Shown in pieces: positions 17,129 to 25,107 of a DNA stretch of 64,000 bases (within the stretch, counting starts at the first letter, position 1; every line of letters begins with the position of its first letter). Both the position numbers and the translations under genes were made by a program. The notes beneath the pieces are model-generated. The model was not told where the DNA came from. It searched no databases and worked only from the letters and a program-made list of their open reading frames with translations. The DNA is taken from contig DFBJ01000008.1 in NCBI GenBank assembly GCA_002366565.1, positions 61,695 through 125,694 on the forward strand, written 5' to 3'. The stretch comes from Bacteriovoracaceae bacterium UBA3083. GTDB lineage: Bacteria; Bdellovibrionota; Bacteriovoracia; Bacteriovoracales; Bacteriovoracaceae.

Positions 17129-17527
17129 GCTTATCTTAGATGAGATAGAGAGATAGTCTTCTCCATCATCCCAGTTCTCTTGAAATCTAATTTCTCCGTT
17201 TTCTTTTACTAATCTCAAATGATAAATTCCGTTATCGTAGTTTATATTGATTTCATTTTCAGAAATCGTTCCTACATTTTCTCCGAGATAAAATAACTCT
17301 CCATTTAAGACTTTAAAGCTAGAAGGTGGATAACTTGCTTGTATTTCCCCACATATATAGCCTCCATCAAGAATAGAGAATCTATCTTTCGTAACTTTAA
17401 ATTGCATAAAAACTTCGAGGCACTTACCTACCGTTTTTGGAGTTTGGTAAAATCCTTCTCCACTCCACTTACCATTAAAGTTAGCAAGACAAGAGAAAGT
17501 CAGTAGGAAAGCTATTATTAGTTTCAT
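17117..17527 (-). CDS. Small secreted protein, unknown function
   Basis: A 136-residue protein with a short signal peptide (MKLIIAFLLTFSCLA). The mature part begins FNGKWSGEGFY, is rich in beta-forming residues and Gly, and has two cysteines that could form a disulfide. This is the look of a small lipocalin-like or calycin barrel, but no family is recognised. Its ATG overlaps the TGA of the flavoprotein gene by 4 bases (ATGA), so they are translationally coupled. Its 3' end overlaps the ferredoxin gene by 12 bases. Confidence 0.6.
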   Translation of the reverse strand: MKLIIAFLLTFSCLANFNGKWSGEGFYQTPKTVGKCLEVFMQFKVTKDRFSILDGGYICGEIQASYPPSSFKVLNGELFYLGENVGTISENEININYDNGIYHLRLVKENGEIRFQENWDDGEDYLSISSKISLLL

Positions 17528-18501
17528 GAATTTCTCGCAATTCTTCTAATTTTTGCATTAATATCATCGGCACTATCAACAGCAGTATCCCAAGCAGTGT
17601 AGATTTGCTTCTTCACACCTGCACGAAGATCTCCAGCAACATATAAGTTTTCTATATTAGTTTCACCTTTTTCGTTTGTTAGTACAAATCCACGATCATC
17701 AACATCAGCTCCAAGCGCCTTTGCTAATTCATTATAAACAATCATTCCAAGTGAAACAAAGCTCATCTCAACATCAACAACACCAGATCCCTCAACTTCA
17801 AATCCATCGAGCTTTCCAGATTTTGTATCACCGTGAATAGAAAGAATTTCTCCTTCATAAACTTCGATTCCATACTTTTCGATAAGAGCTTTTACTTCAT
17901 CACTAAACTCAGGCTCTTCTCCGTGAGTGAAGATTTTCATCTCAGGAGTCTTATATCTTTCATAGAGCATAGCCGCGACCCAACCAGCTCCATTACCATG
18001 TCCTATAATCCCTGTCTTCTTTCCATAAACGTGATGTCCATCACAACGTAGGCAATAATCTAGTGTTTGATTATTTGCATATGGAAATACTGGATCAATC
18101 TCACCCTCAATCTTAGGTTGAACGTCCATAACTCCAGTACAAAGAATTACATAGTTTGCTTGATACTTCTCACCTTTATTATCTGTAAGCTCAAAAATAT
18201 CACCGTTCTTTTTAACTTCAGTTACGCCTCTATTCTTTAACCAAGTGAATTTATCTTTCAAATCACTTTCTGTTGAAAGCCAATTAAGTTGCTCTCTATT
18301 TGGATTTTCAATCCCTTTTTTGTACTCAAGGTGCCCAGGCATATTTTCAACTTTTGTCACCCACATAGCTCTTGATTTCTTTTTGTCTTTTCCTGTACCG
18401 GGAAAGAGAACTGTATCGTCATTATTTAAAACAGTCCTTAGTGCGGCCATCACACCAGCAGAGCCACCACCAATTACTGCAACATCATATATTTTTTCCA
18501 T
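17524..18501 (-). CDS. Thioredoxin-reductase-like FAD/NAD(P) oxidoreductase
   Basis: A 325-residue flavoprotein. The N-terminus has the FAD dinucleotide motif YDVAVIGGGSAGVMAALR; a central CLRCDG aligns with the redox CxxC of thioredoxin reductase (CATCDG); an NAD(P) site GIIGHGNGAGWVAAML follows; and the C-terminal FAD motif is NLYVAGDLRAG. Length matches TrxR (about 315). The N-terminal insertion around residues 35-75 (Lys-rich, then WVTKVENMPG) differs from standard TrxR, so the electron acceptor may be another protein. It is the first gene of a two-gene unit with the small secreted protein, behind the terminator at 18513-18542. Confidence 0.85.
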   Translation of the reverse strand: MEKIYDVAVIGGGSAGVMAALRTVLNNDDTVLFPGTGKDKKKSRAMWVTKVENMPGHLEYKKGIENPNREQLNWLSTESDLKDKFTWLKNRGVTEVKKNGDIFELTDNKGEKYQANYVILCTGVMDVQPKIEGEIDPVFPYANNQTLDYCLRCDGHHVYGKKTGIIGHGNGAGWVAAMLYERYKTPEMKIFTHGEEPEFSDEVKALIEKYGIEVYEGEILSIHGDTKSGKLDGFEVEGSGVVDVEMSFVSLGMIVYNELAKALGADVDDRGFVLTNEKGETNIENLYVAGDLRAGVKKQIYTAWDTAVDSADDINAKIRRIARNS

Positions 18502-18512
18502 TAATATTCTCC

Positions 18513-18542
18513 AAAAAAAAAGACCTAAATAAATTAGGTCTT
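18513..18542 (-). terminator. Intrinsic terminator of the CorC-type gene
   Basis: Lower strand reads AAGACCTAA-TTTAT-TTAGGTCTT followed by seven T. The stem is 18534-18542 with 18520-18528. This is a classic rho-independent terminator 30 bases past the stop at 18574, also insulating the oxidoreductase gene that starts at 18501. Confidence 0.85.
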
Positions 18543-18573
18543 TAGTATAAACGTAAATAGAAATTAATATAAG

Positions 18574-19944
18574 TTATACAGGAGATATTTTTTGAGATGT
18601 TACACGATCAGTATCTTTATCTTCGACATTTTCTTCTTCGCCAGCAGAATTAGCTTCTCTTTTTGAAAAGAAGTGCTTCTCACCGTCTACATCTTGAATT
18701 CTAATCTCGCGAATCTCATAGTCTTGAACCTTCTTCAGTTCAAATGACAGACCTTCCCAAACTATAATTTGTCCTTCTTCAGGAAAATTATTCCCAAGCA
18801 TATCTAATATAAATCCAGACACTGTTGAGTAGTTATCATTTAATGGAATTTTTATTTCAAAATCATTATATAAATCACGTAATGAAAGTGAGCCATCAAT
18901 ATAAATACCAGTTTCTAAATCACTAATTTGATATTCTTTATTAGTCGACTCTTCCTCTTCATCATGTTCATCTTGAATTTCACCAAAGATTTCTTCAACG
19001 ATATCTTCAAGAGTAATAATTCCGACTATAAGTCCATTCTCATCTTTTACTAAGGCAAGATGGACTTTCTTTCTATTCATATGATCAAAGACTGCTTGAA
19101 TCTTCATATGCTCATATACAAAGAAAGGGCTCTTTAAATGCTTAGTTATATCAAAGTTCTCACGATGTTCTTGCTTTAAGAAAACAAGTTCTTTTACATG
19201 TAAGAAGCCTTGCATACTCTCGAGTTCTCCATCGCAAACAGGGAATCTTGAGTGAGTATCTTCTTTAACAATTTTTAAAACATCATCATAAGAGCATCCT
19301 GTTTTGATGAACTTAATTTTCTGTCTTGGAATCATAATATCCTTCACCTTAATTTTAGGAAAATCTAAAACGGAGTGAAGAAGATCTACTTGTTTTGAAT
19401 CAATAGTATTTTCTTTTTCGGCCTTTTGAACCATGTACTCAATATCAAGCTTAGTAATAAGCCTACCAGTAAGTTCAGCATTCTCACCTAAGAAAGTACT
19501 AATGAACCAAACGATACTCTTAATTATTGGAAATAAAGAAAAGTACCAAAGTTGTAGAAATCTAATTGTTGGAACAGCAAGCTTCTCAGCATGAGTTCTA
19601 GCAAATGTTTTTGGAATAATTTCACCAAAAATAAGAATGATAAATGTTGTGATACCAACAGCAATTCCAATTGAATCAGAAGAGAAAATTCTCGCTGTTA
19701 AAGTAGTCATTAATGACGAGGCGAATATATTAACAACGTTGTTCCCCACTAGGATAGTTGTTAAAAATTCATTTGGTCTTTCGATCATGAAGTTTAGAGC
19801 ATTACCTCTACTACCACCTTCTTCAATTATTTGCTTTGCTCTATCTATATTTATAGACATCAACACAGCTTCAGACCCAGAGAAAACACCTGAGAGAAGG
19901 AAGCACGTCATCAGTAGTACTATTTCATAAGTCTCTACTTGCAC
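18574..19944 (-). CDS. CorC/HlyC-family (CNNM/DUF21-CBS) membrane protein
   Basis: A 456-residue inner membrane protein. Residues 1-180 are the DUF21/CNNM transmembrane domain: FSGSEAVLMSIN, NFMIERPNEFLTTILVGNNVVNI, IILIFGEIIPKTFARTHAEK. Then comes a CBS pair (about 205-330, KVKDIMIPRQKIKFI and IVGIITLEDIVEEIFGEI) and the C-terminal CorC_HlyC domain (DGSLSLRDLYNDFEIKIP). Homologues handle Mg2+ or Co2+ efflux or sodium/magnesium exchange. It starts with GTG at 19942-19944, with AGGACG 6 bases upstream. The C-terminal 40 residues are acidic and polar. It is transcribed alone and closed by the terminator at 18513-18542. Confidence 0.9.
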   Translation of the reverse strand: MQVETYEIVLLMTCFLLSGVFSGSEAVLMSINIDRAKQIIEEGGSRGNALNFMIERPNEFLTTILVGNNVVNIFASSLMTTLTARIFSSDSIGIAVGITTFIILIFGEIIPKTFARTHAEKLAVPTIRFLQLWYFSLFPIIKSIVWFISTFLGENAELTGRLITKLDIEYMVQKAEKENTIDSKQVDLLHSVLDFPKIKVKDIMIPRQKIKFIKTGCSYDDVLKIVKEDTHSRFPVCDGELESMQGFLHVKELVFLKQEHRENFDITKHLKSPFFVYEHMKIQAVFDHMNRKKVHLALVKDENGLIVGIITLEDIVEEIFGEIQDEHDEEEESTNKEYQISDLETGIYIDGSLSLRDLYNDFEIKIPLNDNYSTVSGFILDMLGNNFPEEGQIIVWEGLSFELKKVQDYEIREIRIQDVDGEKHFFSKREANSAGEEENVEDKDTDRVTSQKISPV

Positions 19945-20184
19945 GATAAACGTCCTGACAGAAAATTAAATATAATAATGAGTTTTAATTCAGAAGGGTT
20001 GGCCAATTGTAAGTAGCCGATGAATGACGGAGGTTCTATGTCCTTAGTCCTTGTTAAGTTAATAATTTAGATATTTCTTTTACTGTTAAATAAACGAAAT
20101 GTCTTTACTTATAATACAATGCATCTATTTCTTTGTCTATTCTTAAGCTGTACGACAGCACTAATTACTCAAGTATATCACATT

Positions 20185-20640
20185 TTAGTGGTGTTCTAAC
20201 TGCTTTCCATCAAAATCGTGATCAGAATATACAATTCTATCATTCATTTCGTGGTTAAATCCATGTATGTCTTTAATATTGCTAACATTTCTAAAGATAG
20301 TATTGCACTTATAACAAATAGCAATCTGTCCTAACTTCTTAAAGAGGATTAAATCCATTACATAGAGAACTATAAATGAAATACCATATGTCCAAATTGA
20401 GAGAATTGCTGCAATCACGAATAGGGCCACACCAATTTTTCTATTAAAGTCTTTTTGTGAGTAGAAGTCTTTACGTTCACAGCATGGACACTGCTTCAAA
20501 ATTCCCTCTTCGTGTTCGGCAGTAAAGTGAACACTCGCTTCTTTATTGCATACGTCACATTTAGCAACTGTAGCCTCAGCATTTGGAATAACGTGAATTC
20601 CAGATCCACACTCTTCACAGGTTAAAGTAACTTCCATCAT
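20185..20640 (-). CDS. Zinc-ribbon membrane protein, unknown function
   Basis: A 151-residue protein with C8-x2-C11 and C28-x2-C31, which suggest one zinc knuckle (CEECGS ... CDVCNK), then C51-x-C53-C54 and a late C-x2-C (ICYKCN). Between them, residues about 68-98 form two closely spaced membrane segments. The design is thus a cytoplasmic zinc domain, a membrane hairpin, and a second small zinc site. The start codon overlaps the stop of the upstream membrane-protein gene by 4 bases (ATGA). The pair looks like one complex. No named family. Confidence 0.6.
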   Translation of the reverse strand: MMEVTLTCEECGSGIHVIPNAEATVAKCDVCNKEASVHFTAEHEEGILKQCPCCERKDFYSQKDFNRKIGVALFVIAAILSIWTYGISFIVLYVMDLILFKKLGQIAICYKCNTIFRNVSNIKDIHGFNHEMNDRIVYSDHDFDGKQLEHH

Positions 20641-21407
20641 ATTAATAATCCATATTTAAAGAATAAGTACGCTGAAACAAGTTCACCCACAAAGACAAAA
20701 ATAGTCATGGCATACAGAACACCTGTAGCACTTTGAGTTGAGCGAAGTTTAACTAATTTCCACGTAAAAATACTCATCGCAAAAATGACAACATAGCCCC
20801 AGCCAACTCGCATAGTCAACATCAACCAATTAAATGCATAGCCTCCACCCAGTTGAGTAAACTCCTTAAAGAAATCCCAGTTTAGATATGTTTCATACCC
20901 AGACCAAATAACTTTAATTGCTAAGATTGCCCAAAGGATTAGAATACTTATTTTCAAAGGCTTCACACTCAATTTTGGAACAACTAGATAGTAATGACCC
21001 AAGATCATTGCGTAAGTAATAATTCCAAGAAGTATTGTTGAACTTACCCCAAAGTGAAATTGTGGACTCCATCCATTTTGAAAATTCAACAGAAGGTAAA
21101 GTAGAGCTAAATTATGAGTAATAAAGAGTATCCACATAAATATACTCTTCTCATCTTTATGCAGCTGTCTTATGAGAAAGAATGCCGCTGCTGCTATGTA
21201 ATAGATAATCGTTATAGGGTCTGTAAATGTCCCATAAGAGAGATGGATCATTAGAGCAATAACAGTCGAGCCTAGGCAGACGCTATTAATAAGCTGCTGA
21301 AATCCTGCTCCAGTAAGCTTTGAGCTTGCTATCCAAGTAAACATTCCAACGCCTAAAGCGAGAGTCATAAAGAAAAACTCTGCTACATTTAAGATCTCTG
21401 CGCCCAT
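20637..21407 (-). CDS. Polytopic membrane protein, unknown function
   Basis: A 256-residue protein with about eight hydrophobic segments and few charges. Membrane-embedded histidines (H in ALMIHLSYG, TH in ILFITHNLA, H in LGHYYLVVP) sit near helix ends in a way seen in haem or quinone proteins, but no family motif was recognised. ATG 21407 has GGAG 6-9 bases upstream. It overlaps the Nudix gene upstream by 19 bases and the zinc-ribbon gene downstream by 4, so these three form an operon. Haem binding is a hypothesis only. Confidence 0.6.
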   Translation of the reverse strand: MGAEILNVAEFFFMTLALGVGMFTWIASSKLTGAGFQQLINSVCLGSTVIALMIHLSYGTFTDPITIIYYIAAAAFFLIRQLHKDEKSIFMWILFITHNLALLYLLLNFQNGWSPQFHFGVSSTILLGIITYAMILGHYYLVVPKLSVKPLKISILILWAILAIKVIWSGYETYLNWDFFKEFTQLGGGYAFNWLMLTMRVGWGYVVIFAMSIFTWKLVKLRSTQSATGVLYAMTIFVFVGELVSAYLFFKYGLLI

Positions 21408-21841
21408 ATATTCTCCAACATATTAGCACTTACGTGCTTTTTTATATAATTTAGTAGGTCATCTATTATTTCATAATTTACTTCGGGAAGTCTTCCTTTA
21501 TAGGCTAAAGACTTTTCATTGTAGTTAAACTCAAACCAGTCACCATTTTTAGGAGTTACTTCATCACCTTTTGCGAAGTGAACAAAGAGACAAACACTTC
21601 TATCTTGATATTCGAAGCTTTGGATCTTAAACAGCTCCGCATTTGCTAACTCAACATTGGCCTCTTCTAGAAATTCTCTTTTTGCTGCTATTTCTGAACT
21701 CTCACCTTTTTCAATCTTTCCACCGGGAAATTCTAGAAGTCCATTCAATGGGCCATCTTCGACTCGCTCCTGCATCCAGAACTTACAAGAAATCTCGTTG
21801 ATATCTTTAATCAGAATAATAATTGCAACTGGAATAACCAT
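21389..21841 (-). CDS. Nudix (MutT-like) hydrolase
   Basis: The start chosen is ATG 21839-21841 (MVIPVAIIILIKDINE), giving 150 residues with AAGG 7 bases upstream; the frame stays open upstream to 21994, but that part overlaps the divergent dus gene and has no family character. The Nudix box is clear: GGKIEKGESSEIAAKREFLEEA (GX5EX7REUXEEXGU with A for the final Gly). LLEFPGGKIEKGES is typical of MutT/8-oxo-dGTPase-like sanitising enzymes. Substrate not determinable. It is the first gene of the operon with the membrane protein at 20637. Confidence 0.87.
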   Translation of the reverse strand: MVIPVAIIILIKDINEISCKFWMQERVEDGPLNGLLEFPGGKIEKGESSEIAAKREFLEEANVELANAELFKIQSFEYQDRSVCLFVHFAKGDEVTPKNGDWFEFNYNEKSLAYKGRLPEVNYEIIDDLLNYIKKHVSANMLENIWAQRS

Positions 21842-21935
21842 GACCAACCTTAAAAAATTTATATTACTTTCTAGCAAAAATAAAAAGTGACCACAAGTCT
21901 TGAGATTTTGACACCCATGGTCTATAAAGCACTTC

Positions 21936-22925
21936 ATGCGAAAGTTACCATTTAAAGAACGATCACTTTTATTTGCACCTATGGAGGGCGTCACTGACGA
22001 ACCATACCGTATTGCAATTGAAAGGGCCTTTCCAGAGTGGGACTACCTTTGTACTGATTTTCTTAGAGTTCCAACTGTCGGCGCATTTTCAAATCAAAAG
22101 CTCATCAATCATTACGGACAAAAAGTATTAAAGTCTCCAGAACTTAGAAAGAAGACTGGATTTCAAATCCTCACTAGCTACCGCGCCCAAACAGAAGAAA
22201 TGGTGAAGCAAATTAATGAAATCCCTGAGATTGAACACTTAGATTTAAATCTAGGATGTCCATCAAAGAAAGTTAATGCACATAAAGGTGGAGCTTATCT
22301 TCTCAGTGAAATGAATGAACTTAGAGAAATTATTCAAATAATTAGAAAGAACTTTGATAGGACTTTCACAGTTAAAATAAGAATCGGATATAAAGATACA
22401 GACCGCTTTGTAGACTCCCTTAAACTTTTTGAAGATGAAGGTGTTGAAGCGATAACAATCCATGGCCGTACTAGAGATCAGCTTTACAGAGGTGTTGCCA
22501 ATTGGGATTTCATTAAAGAAGCCGTTCAAGCAGTCTCTGTTCCTATTATAGGAAATGGTGATGTGTGGACAGTACAAGACATTGATAGAATGTTTGATTA
22601 CTGTGGGTGTGATTCGATTATGCTTGGTCGTGGTGCTCTAAAAACTCCTTGGCTGGCCTCTCTTTATTACCAATACCAAGATCGACTTGATGAACTAGAT
22701 GACTTCACTCTCCTTCAAGAAAGAAGGACATATGTTCAGAATTATTTTGATGAGCTAGAAAGAGAGTATAAAAAAGAAGAAAACAAGAATGTAAGAATTT
22801 TAAATAGATTTAAATCATTCTCTAGATATATATTTGACGACTTTGAAAATGCAGAGGCCCTAAGATCAAGCTTTCTAAGAGCTAACTCTCTCGATCATTT
22901 TAAAGACCTACTCTACGGTATTTAA
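21936..22925 (+). CDS. tRNA-dihydrouridine synthase
   Basis: FMN-dependent reduction of uridine to dihydrouridine in the D loop of tRNA. The 329-residue protein begins with FAPMEGVTDEPYR, has the catalytic Cys in LDLNLGCPSKKVN, then GGAYLL, VKIRIGY, ITIHGRTRDQLYRG and NGDVW, ending the barrel with IMLGRGALKTPWL. A helical C-terminal RNA-binding domain follows. The APMEGVTD start and overall pattern favour the DusC-like branch, but assignment within DusA/B/C is uncertain. It is divergent from the Nudix gene, 94 bases apart, and its last 26 bases overlap a convergent membrane-protein gene. Confidence 0.92.
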   Translation: MRKLPFKERSLLFAPMEGVTDEPYRIAIERAFPEWDYLCTDFLRVPTVGAFSNQKLINHYGQKVLKSPELRKKTGFQILTSYRAQTEEMVKQINEIPEIEHLDLNLGCPSKKVNAHKGGAYLLSEMNELREIIQIIRKNFDRTFTVKIRIGYKDTDRFVDSLKLFEDEGVEAITIHGRTRDQLYRGVANWDFIKEAVQAVSVPIIGNGDVWTVQDIDRMFDYCGCDSIMLGRGALKTPWLASLYYQYQDRLDELDDFTLLQERRTYVQNYFDELEREYKKEENKNVRILNRFKSFSRYIFDDFENAEALRSSFLRANSLDHFKDLLYGI

Positions 22926-23322
22926 CATAACTGTATATTCTTTTTCTCTGGTAAATAATTTCAAAATAAATAGAGCCTAAAAGAGAAGCGAAGAAAACTC
23001 CTTCTAAACTGATTAAGAAACATAACAGGGATAAAATTACAGGGGGAAGAGCTCTGAAGAAAATTCTAAAGAAGTACTTGTGAGTAAAGCTACTTAAAAA
23101 CCTATCAAATCCAAATACAAAACGAAGTAATGAAAATTTATACTTTTTAAGCTCTAACTTTTCTTTAAGACTAGGAGCATGAACCGTTAAACTCCAACAA
23201 AACCCCAAGAGAATATAGTTTAGAGTTTGAAAGCTTATACTGGTAAACCAAAGAACTAAGGTTAGAACAAAAAGAGCAACTAAGTAGGTTACTAAATATT
23301 TATTATCTGTATTTAAGTACAT
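22900..23322 (-). CDS. Small hydrophobic membrane protein, unknown
   Basis: A 140-residue protein with two hydrophobic segments near residues 9-45, a basic amphipathic loop (LKEKLELKKYKF, RFVFGFDRFLSSF), then a third or fourth hydrophobic segment near 90-120 and a basic tail (YQRKRIYSYVKYRR). Coding is plausible from the even codon use and the ATG at 23320-23322 behind GGAAT. The 26-base overlap with the end of dus is longer than usual. No family recognised. Confidence 0.5.
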   Translation of the reverse strand: MYLNTDNKYLVTYLVALFVLTLVLWFTSISFQTLNYILLGFCWSLTVHAPSLKEKLELKKYKFSLLRFVFGFDRFLSSFTHKYFFRIFFRALPPVILSLLCFLISLEGVFFASLLGSIYFEIIYQRKRIYSYVKYRRVGL

Positions 23323-23436
23323 TTTTATTCCGTTTCAAGCTAAGTATCTATTAACATTATAACAGAGAAATTATTGCTATCTCTTCTTTTTTTAAGTCCT
23401 CACCTATAATGAATCTATTCAAATCATGGAGGATTA

Positions 23437-23883
23437 ATGAAGCTAATTATCGCAATCTGCGCTCTCGCAGTATCTTTTACAACATATTCAAGCTGTTCAG
23501 AGGATTTCAACAAAGGAATTTCTCAATTTGAATTCGCCATGTCTTACTTTGAAGAAGGAAGCCAAAACTTTCAAATAGCTTTAGATGAGTCTAGAGGTCA
23601 GGGAAGAGCTGATGTTATTTGTGGAGCATTAATTAAATCGAATACTGGATTTGATGTTGCAACATCTACATTCAATGGTTGTATTGAATCATTTACAAAA
23701 GCATCAAATAGCTGTTCTGGTCAATCAAGAAATATTGCTCTTGAAAACAAGGATGTATGCGTTGGTAACCATAATGTTGCTAAAGGAAACTATGAGCAAG
23801 TTCTAGCGACTCTAAAAGCAACTTGTTTTAAAAATGCAAAGAATATTAATATTGAATTAAGTGAATCTATTCAAGAACTATAA
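23437..23883 (+). CDS. Secreted cysteine-containing protein, unknown
   Basis: A 148-residue protein with a signal peptide (MKLIIAICALAVSFTTYSS). The mature part is helical and contains six well-spaced cysteines after the cleavage region, so disulfides are likely in the periplasm or outside. ATG 23437 follows ATGGAGGATTA, a strong ribosome site. It stands alone and is closed by a shared hairpin at 23895-23917. Its signal sequence resembles those of the convergent genes at 23926 and 24480, but the mature parts are unrelated by eye. Confidence 0.62.
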   Translation: MKLIIAICALAVSFTTYSSCSEDFNKGISQFEFAMSYFEEGSQNFQIALDESRGQGRADVICGALIKSNTGFDVATSTFNGCIESFTKASNSCSGQSRNIALENKDVCVGNHNVAKGNYEQVLATLKATCFKNAKNINIELSESIQEL

Positions 23884-23890
23884 ATGAGAT

Positions 23891-23922
23891 AAAAGCATCG
23901 AGACAATATCTCGATGCTTATA
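23891..23922. terminator. Bidirectional terminator
   Basis: A 9-bp perfect stem GCATCGAGA (23895-23903) with TCTCGATGC (23909-23917), loop CAATA, flanked by AAAA on the left and TTATATTTTT on the right. It serves the convergent genes ending at 23883 and 23926. Confidence 0.85.
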
Positions 23923-23925
23923 TTT

Positions 23926-24423
23926 TTAAAGACAATCTTTCTTTTTTAATTTCGCAGTAAAGTCATAGAACATCCCCTTTCGAACTGAAGATAAGAACAT
24001 ATCTAACTCTATAATATCACCATTTATTTTAAAATTAGCATCAACAAAGAAGTCCACTTTGATTTTTTCAAAGTTTGAGCTGTAGTACATGATATCTTCA
24101 TTCATTAAGAATGTTTTTCTATTACCATCAACTAACCAAGCTCCTCTATCCACAGGAATGACAATATTTGAAAATCCATAGTAAGGCTCATTGTAACCAT
24201 TAAAAACACTAACAACTAAAGTATTTAATTTTTTAAATGTTTCTAAATCTCTATAGTATTGATTCTCTACTAGAAAAACTTCACTTTCTGAATTACTCAT
24301 TGATGGACCAGAAGTAACATCATTTCCATCAAAGCTAATTGTTTCGTAACAACCCTTTAGGTCATTAAATGCATAGGAATTGATACTTAATACTAAAGTC
24401 AGTACTGATAAAATTAATTTCAT
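23926..24423 (-). CDS. Small secreted protein, unknown function
   Basis: A 165-residue exported protein with signal peptide MKLILSVLTLVLSINSYA. The mature part begins FNDLKGCYETISFDG and ends KLKKKDCL, so the only two cysteines sit near the two ends and could pair. The beta-rich, aromatic sequence with an N-terminal GCYE is compatible with a lipocalin-like barrel; this is only a resemblance. The ribosome site GAAAGGAGAATTT before ATG nearly matches that of the next gene upstream at 24986. Confidence 0.58.
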   Translation of the reverse strand: MKLILSVLTLVLSINSYAFNDLKGCYETISFDGNDVTSGPSMSNSESEVFLVENQYYRDLETFKKLNTLVVSVFNGYNEPYYGFSNIVIPVDRGAWLVDGNRKTFLMNEDIMYYSSNFEKIKVDFFVDANFKINGDIIELDMFLSSVRKGMFYDFTAKLKKKDCL

Positions 24424-24479
24424 AAATTCTCCTTTCTTATAGCTTAATCACTTTTAGGTGATTAAAAAAGAAAGAAAAC

Positions 24480-24986
24480 CTATCTTTTCTTTACCCAAAC
24501 AAGTCCACGGAAATCACCAAGCTTATAACCTATGGCCTCATCACTAGGGTATCTTTTCTTAAGCTCGTTCTTAACTCCAGCAGAGAGATTCGCTCCATGA
24601 CAATTTAAACACGCTCCTTTCATATAGAGTGGCTTCACAAAAACTTCTTCTTTATTAGATAGCAAGATTACTTTGGCATCCATTTTGTTCTTAGCGGAAG
24701 AGCTTGAGTAATCAAGAAGAGCTCTTTTCAATTCTTCACTTGGTTTATTAGATGGGTTTCTAAGCTTTAGTGATACTCTTCCAACTTCATACTTATCATT
24801 GTTAAAAGAGTTTGTTACCGGCATAGCCTTATCATTACAGTGAATCAAACCGGCCTTAGGACCTTTTTTCATTCCCATCATTAATTCTTTCTGTAGCGCT
24901 TTCATAAATGAAGTAGCAACATCATTTCTTTCGTCTCCAAAAGTATTGAAAGATATGAGTACGGACAAAGCTAGTATTAATTTCAT
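24480..24986 (-). CDS. Tll0287-like/DUF3365 periplasmic haem protein
   Basis: A 168-residue exported protein with signal peptide MKLILALSVLISFNTFG. A single c-type haem attachment site, C-L-N-C-H, sits in KGACLNCHGA about 40 residues from the end. It is preceded by IHCNDKAMPVT, VGRVSLKLRNPSNKP and a PLYMKGACLNCHG block, the pattern of the DUF3365/Tll0287-like domain, which is found alone or as a sensor domain in chemoreceptors and kinases. Here it is a free periplasmic protein, likely a redox or gas-sensing or electron-carrying module. Haem attachment is inferred from the motif. Confidence 0.82.
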   Translation of the reverse strand: MKLILALSVLISFNTFGDERNDVATSFMKALQKELMMGMKKGPKAGLIHCNDKAMPVTNSFNNDKYEVGRVSLKLRNPSNKPSEELKRALLDYSSSSAKNKMDAKVILLSNKEEVFVKPLYMKGACLNCHGANLSAGVKNELKKRYPSDEAIGYKLGDFRGLVWVKKR

Positions 24987-25055
24987 AATTTCTCCTTTCT
25001 CATATTATAACCTAAACATGATGTATGAAGTATGATGCTAATCAAACTAACCAAT

Positions 25056-25081
25056 AAAAAAGGCCCTCATTAAGAGGGCCT
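25056..25081 (-). terminator. Intrinsic terminator of rny
   Basis: On the lower strand, AGGCCCTC pairs with GAGGGCCT (25074-25081 with 25061-25068) around a TTAAT loop, followed by TTTTTATT. GC-rich stem plus U tract; it closes the ftsY-zapA-fau-rny set. Confidence 0.9.
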
Positions 25082-25107
25082 TATATTATACTTGAATGTA
25101 TTTTTTA

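Noticed and set aside
21842..21994. N-terminal extension of the Nudix protein to 201 residues
   Set aside because: It would overlap dus by 59 bases and adds a Cys/His-rich stretch unlike the family; ATG 21841 has a ribosome site.
22263..22577. 104-residue lower-strand frame
   Set aside because: It is fully inside dus on the other strand, whose family motifs are clear.
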